Part shown: in pieces, positions 61,274-64,000 of the stretch
How the letters are laid out: each line of letters opens with the position of its first letter
Position numbering within the stretch: position 1 is the first letter of the stretch
Source: Marinobacter sp. C7
Lineage (GTDB): Bacteria; Pseudomonadota; Gammaproteobacteria; Pseudomonadales; Oleiphilaceae
Length of the DNA stretch: 64,000 bases
NCBI RefSeq assembly: GCF_022343555.1
Contig: NZ_JAKQZH010000002.1
Coordinates: 496,001-560,000 of the forward strand
Reading direction: 5' to 3'
The notes under the pieces: model-generated
What the model was told of the DNA's origin: nothing
Database searches by the model: none
What the model saw: the letters and a program-made list of their open reading frames with translations, nothing else
Position numbers and translations under genes: made by a program

Positions 61274-62380
61274 ATGGACAGAAAAGCCAAAGCCGTGGTC
61301 TGCCGGGAATGGGGCCAGCCCGTCCAGGTTGAGACCATTACCGTTGAGGGCCCCAAGCGGGGTGAGGTCACCATCAAGATTGCCGCCTGCGGCGTGTGCC
61401 ACAGCGATCTGTCCGCCACCACCGGCAAGATTCCCTATCCGCCACCCCTGGTGCTGGGCCACGAGGCTGCCGGAGTCGTGGTGGAAGTGGGTGAAGGGGT
61501 GACTGAATTCCAGGAAGGGGACCACGTCGTCAGTTCCTTCATCTCCATGTGTGGCAAGTGCCGCCAGTGCGTCCGGGGCCGGCCGGTGTTGTGTGAGAAC
61601 GCCCGCAAAGCCATGTTTAATCTGCCGGATGGCACAGTGCGCACCAAGGGCGCCAACGGCGAGTCACTGAACGTGTTCGGGGCCTGCGGTGTGATGGCGG
61701 AGTACGCCACTATGCACGTGGACAATTGTGTGAAAGTGGACGACACCGTACCCATGAAGAACGCCGCCTTGGTCGGGTGTGCGGTGATGACTGGCGTGGG
61801 CGCCGTCTTCAACACCGCCCGACTGGAACCCGGCTCCCGGGCGGCCGTATTCGGTATCGGTGGCGTGGGACTCAACGCCATCCAGGGATGTGCCACCGCC
61901 GGTGCCGAGATGATCGTGGCAGTGGACAGCAACCCGAAGAAGCTGGAGATGGCCAGGGAATTCGGGGCCACCCACACGGTCAACATCAATGAGGTGGAGG
62001 ATGCCGCGAAGGCTGTGAAGAAACTCACCGGTGGCGTGGACTACGCCTTTGAGTGTGTCGGCTCCGGCCCGGTGGTGGAGCAGGCCTACAAATGCCTCGG
62101 CCGTGGGGGCACCGCCGTGGTGGTGGGTGTTGCCGATCCGAAGGACAAGACCTCCCTGACTACCCTCACGTTGCCGGCGGATGAGCGCACGCTGAAAGGC
62201 AGCTGGCTGGGCTCTGCCCGCCCGCAACACGATTTCCCCAGGATCCTGGGACTTTACAAGGCCGGTAAACTCAAGTTGGATGAGTTGGTTACCCGGACCT
62301 ACCCCATTGAAGAGGCTGCCCAGGCCTTCGATGATATGGTGGCCGGCAAGAACGCCCGTGGCGTGATCGTCTTTGATTAA
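61274..62380 (+). CDS. Zinc-dependent alcohol dehydrogenase
   Basis: The 368-residue medium-chain dehydrogenase has catalytic zinc ligands in CGVCHSDL and GHEAAG, structural zinc cysteines in MCGKCRQCVRGRPVLC, and the NAD motif FGIGGVGLNAIQG. It oxidises an alcohol to an aldehyde, and the aldehyde dehydrogenase gene follows at ten bases. Chain length is not predictable; class III/long-chain types are similar. Confidence 0.93.
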   Translation: MDRKAKAVVCREWGQPVQVETITVEGPKRGEVTIKIAACGVCHSDLSATTGKIPYPPPLVLGHEAAGVVVEVGEGVTEFQEGDHVVSSFISMCGKCRQCVRGRPVLCENARKAMFNLPDGTVRTKGANGESLNVFGACGVMAEYATMHVDNCVKVDDTVPMKNAALVGCAVMTGVGAVFNTARLEPGSRAAVFGIGGVGLNAIQGCATAGAEMIVAVDSNPKKLEMAREFGATHTVNINEVEDAAKAVKKLTGGVDYAFECVGSGPVVEQAYKCLGRGGTAVVVGVADPKDKTSLTTLTLPADERTLKGSWLGSARPQHDFPRILGLYKAGKLKLDELVTRTYPIEEAAQAFDDMVAGKNARGVIVFD

Positions 62381-62390
62381 GGGGGAGCAT

Positions 62391-63806
62391 ATGAACGAAT
62401 TGAGCAAGAATTACATCAACGGCCAGTGGGTCGACTGGAATGGCGAGCTGATCGATGTCCACGAGGCCGGTACCGGCGATGTCATTGCCCGGGTGCCCGC
62501 CTCCGGTCGCGAGCAGATGGAACAGGCCATCGCCGCCGCCGACGCTGCGTTCGAGAGTTGGTCCGAAAGCAGCCTGGAGCAGCGCCTGAAAGTGCTGGAG
62601 CAGCTGCACGCGGGACTCAAGGAGCGGGCGCCGGAAATTGCCGAGACCGTGAGCCGGGAAGTGGGCATGCCGATCAAACTGGCCACACCCATCCAGGCCG
62701 GCATGCCGGCGGCGGTCACCAAGACCTACCTGAAGATGTTGCCGGAGTTCCCGTTCACCGAGCAGTCCGGCAATTCGGAGGTGCAGTACGCGCCGGTGGG
62801 TGTGGTCGGCTGTATCACCCCCTGGAACTACCCGCTGCACCAGGTGATCCTGAAGATCGTACCGGCCATTGCCGCCGGTTGCACCGTGGTGCTGAAGCCG
62901 TCGGAAATCGCGCCCCAGACGGCGTACATCCTGGCGGAAATCCTCGACGGCACCGATCTGCCCAAGGGCGTGTTCAACATGGTGTGTGGCCTCGGCCAGA
63001 CCGTCGGCGACACCCTGATCAAGCATCCGGACGTACGCATGGTGTCCTTCACCGGCTCGACCCGGACCGGTCACCTGATCGCTCATGCCGCCGCCGACGA
63101 CTTCAAACGCATTGCGCTGGAAATGGGGGGCAAGTCGGCCTCGGTCATTCTCCCGGACGCCGAGCTCGCCGGCGCGGTCAAAGGCACCGTGAACAACTGC
63201 CTGCTGAACTCCGGTCAGACCTGCACCGCGCTGACCCGCATGCTGGTGCCGGCGGACAAGCACGATGAGGCCTGTGAACTGGCGGCCGCCGCCGTGGCCA
63301 AGATGACCCCGGGCAATCCGCTCGAGGAAACCACCCGTCTGGGCCCGCTGTCATCCGCGCAGCAGCTTGATCGGGTGATCGACTACATCAAGCTCGGTAT
63401 CGAGGAAGGCGCGACGCTGGTGGCGGGCGGTCCAGAAGCACCGGAAGGTTGTGAGAAGGGTTACTTCGTCAAGGCGACCGTGTTCGGTAACGTTAAACCG
63501 GACAGCCGCATCGCGCAGGAAGAGATCTTCGGACCGGTGCTGTGCGTCATCCCCTACAACGACGAGGCCGAGGCGATCCGCATTGCCAATGGCACGCCCT
63601 ACGGTCTGTCCGGCGCCGTCTGGTCCGCTGATGACGACCATGCGAAGAAGGTCGCGGGCAAGCTGCGCACCGGTCAGGTGACCGTTAACGGTGGTGCTTT
63701 CAACCCGTTGGCGCCGTTCGGTGGCTTTGGCCATTCCGGTCTCGGCCGGGAGTTTGGCAAGTGGGGGCTGGAGGAGTTCCTGGAGGTTCGGTCGCTGCAG
63801 CTGTGA
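62391..63806 (+). CDS. Aldehyde dehydrogenase
   Basis: ATG 62391 follows GGGGGAG. The 471-residue enzyme has PWNYPLHQVILKIVPA, FTGSTRTG, the catalytic Glu in LEMGGKSA and catalytic Cys in NSGQTCTAL. It would turn the aldehyde from the preceding dehydrogenase into a carboxylic acid for CoA activation and beta-oxidation by the upstream genes. Confidence 0.94.
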   Translation: MNELSKNYINGQWVDWNGELIDVHEAGTGDVIARVPASGREQMEQAIAAADAAFESWSESSLEQRLKVLEQLHAGLKERAPEIAETVSREVGMPIKLATPIQAGMPAAVTKTYLKMLPEFPFTEQSGNSEVQYAPVGVVGCITPWNYPLHQVILKIVPAIAAGCTVVLKPSEIAPQTAYILAEILDGTDLPKGVFNMVCGLGQTVGDTLIKHPDVRMVSFTGSTRTGHLIAHAAADDFKRIALEMGGKSASVILPDAELAGAVKGTVNNCLLNSGQTCTALTRMLVPADKHDEACELAAAAVAKMTPGNPLEETTRLGPLSSAQQLDRVIDYIKLGIEEGATLVAGGPEAPEGCEKGYFVKATVFGNVKPDSRIAQEEIFGPVLCVIPYNDEAEAIRIANGTPYGLSGAVWSADDDHAKKVAGKLRTGQVTVNGGAFNPLAPFGGFGHSGLGREFGKWGLEEFLEVRSLQL

Positions 63807-63840
63807 GGCGGAGTGGGCGTTGTACCTGGGGTCTGAAAAA

Positions 63841-63994
63841 GGGGTCAGATGAAAGCGTTCATCAGACCCCGACTTCACGCTCAAACCCGGGGTCTGAAGA
63901 AAGCCTTCTTCTGACCCCTTCTTAAGCCTTGCCCCCAAGCAGGATCCGAACTGCCGAAGTTCCCGGGGTCTGAAGAAAACCTTCTTCTGACCCC
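63841..63994. repeat. Triplet of GGGGTCAG-family palindromes near the window end
   Basis: Units lie at 63841-63870, 63889-63918 and 63965-63994. A half-unit GGGGTCTGAA starts at 63828, directly before the first. Gaps are 18 and 46 bases. The array may continue past the window. All units keep the CTTnA-like flank on the right. Confidence 0.9.
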
Positions 63995-64000
63995 AGCTTC

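Overview
This window looks like chromosome from a marine, lipid- or hydrocarbon-using gammaproteobacterium, most likely Marinobacter or a close relative. That identification is inferred from gene content: rsmD/ftsY-ftsE-ftsX-rpoH synteny, a small acyl-CoA-binding protein, many acyl-CoA dehydrogenases, a DUF1302/DUF1329 pair, a DcaP-like porin and a two-subunit pyruvate carboxylase. I saw no rRNA, tRNA, CRISPR array, complete insertion sequence or prophage.

Layout. 1-3.5 kb: the end of an anti-sigma factor, a metNIQ methionine importer and an acyl-CoA-binding protein. 3.5-9.1 kb: an accessory stretch with a secreted HNH nuclease, a probable metal-handling cluster (MFS pump, His-rich protein, HupE/UreJ protein, membrane-anchored protein) and a tssM (type VI secretion) remnant. 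9.1-19.1 kb: housekeeping genes (rsmD, ftsY, ftsEX, rpoH), hydroxypyruvate/tartronate-semialdehyde genes, an OmpR-type two-component pair and greB. 19.2-26.9 kb: seven tightly packed plus-strand genes, namely a YfiR-like periplasmic protein, a histidine kinase with a YfiN/CHASE8-like sensor, a single-domain response regulator, a REC-GGDEF-EAL protein, a thiamine-diphosphate enzyme and two short divergent citrate-synthase-like proteins. A convergent TonB-dependent receptor follows. I consider this the best candidate for an undescribed system.

29.2-40.6 kb: a lone integrase N-terminal domain, an acyl-CoA catabolic block (MaoC, class II aldolase, two acyl-CoA dehydrogenases) divergent from a DcaP-like porin with IclR-type operator palindromes between them, a CBS protein flanked by two small proteins that share a C-terminal motif, and pycA/pycB. 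40.6-50.7 kb: a TPR/beta-barrel protein and an ECF sigma/anti-sigma operon, divergent from a large VolA-like lipase lipoprotein with an ECF-type promoter, then DUF1302 and DUF1329 proteins. 50.7-63.8 kb: glutaryl-CoA dehydrogenase, a permease, a hydroxyacid dehydrogenase, an IclR regulator and a catabolic series (FadB-like, thiolase, long acyl-CoA dehydrogenase, alcohol and aldehyde dehydrogenases) that would take an alcohol to acetyl-CoA.

Two repeat families punctuate the window. One is a 30-bp palindrome beginning GGGGTCAGA(A/T)GAA, present 13 times and mostly in groups of three between genes. The other is a pair of long inverted repeats with a shared loop but unrelated stems.
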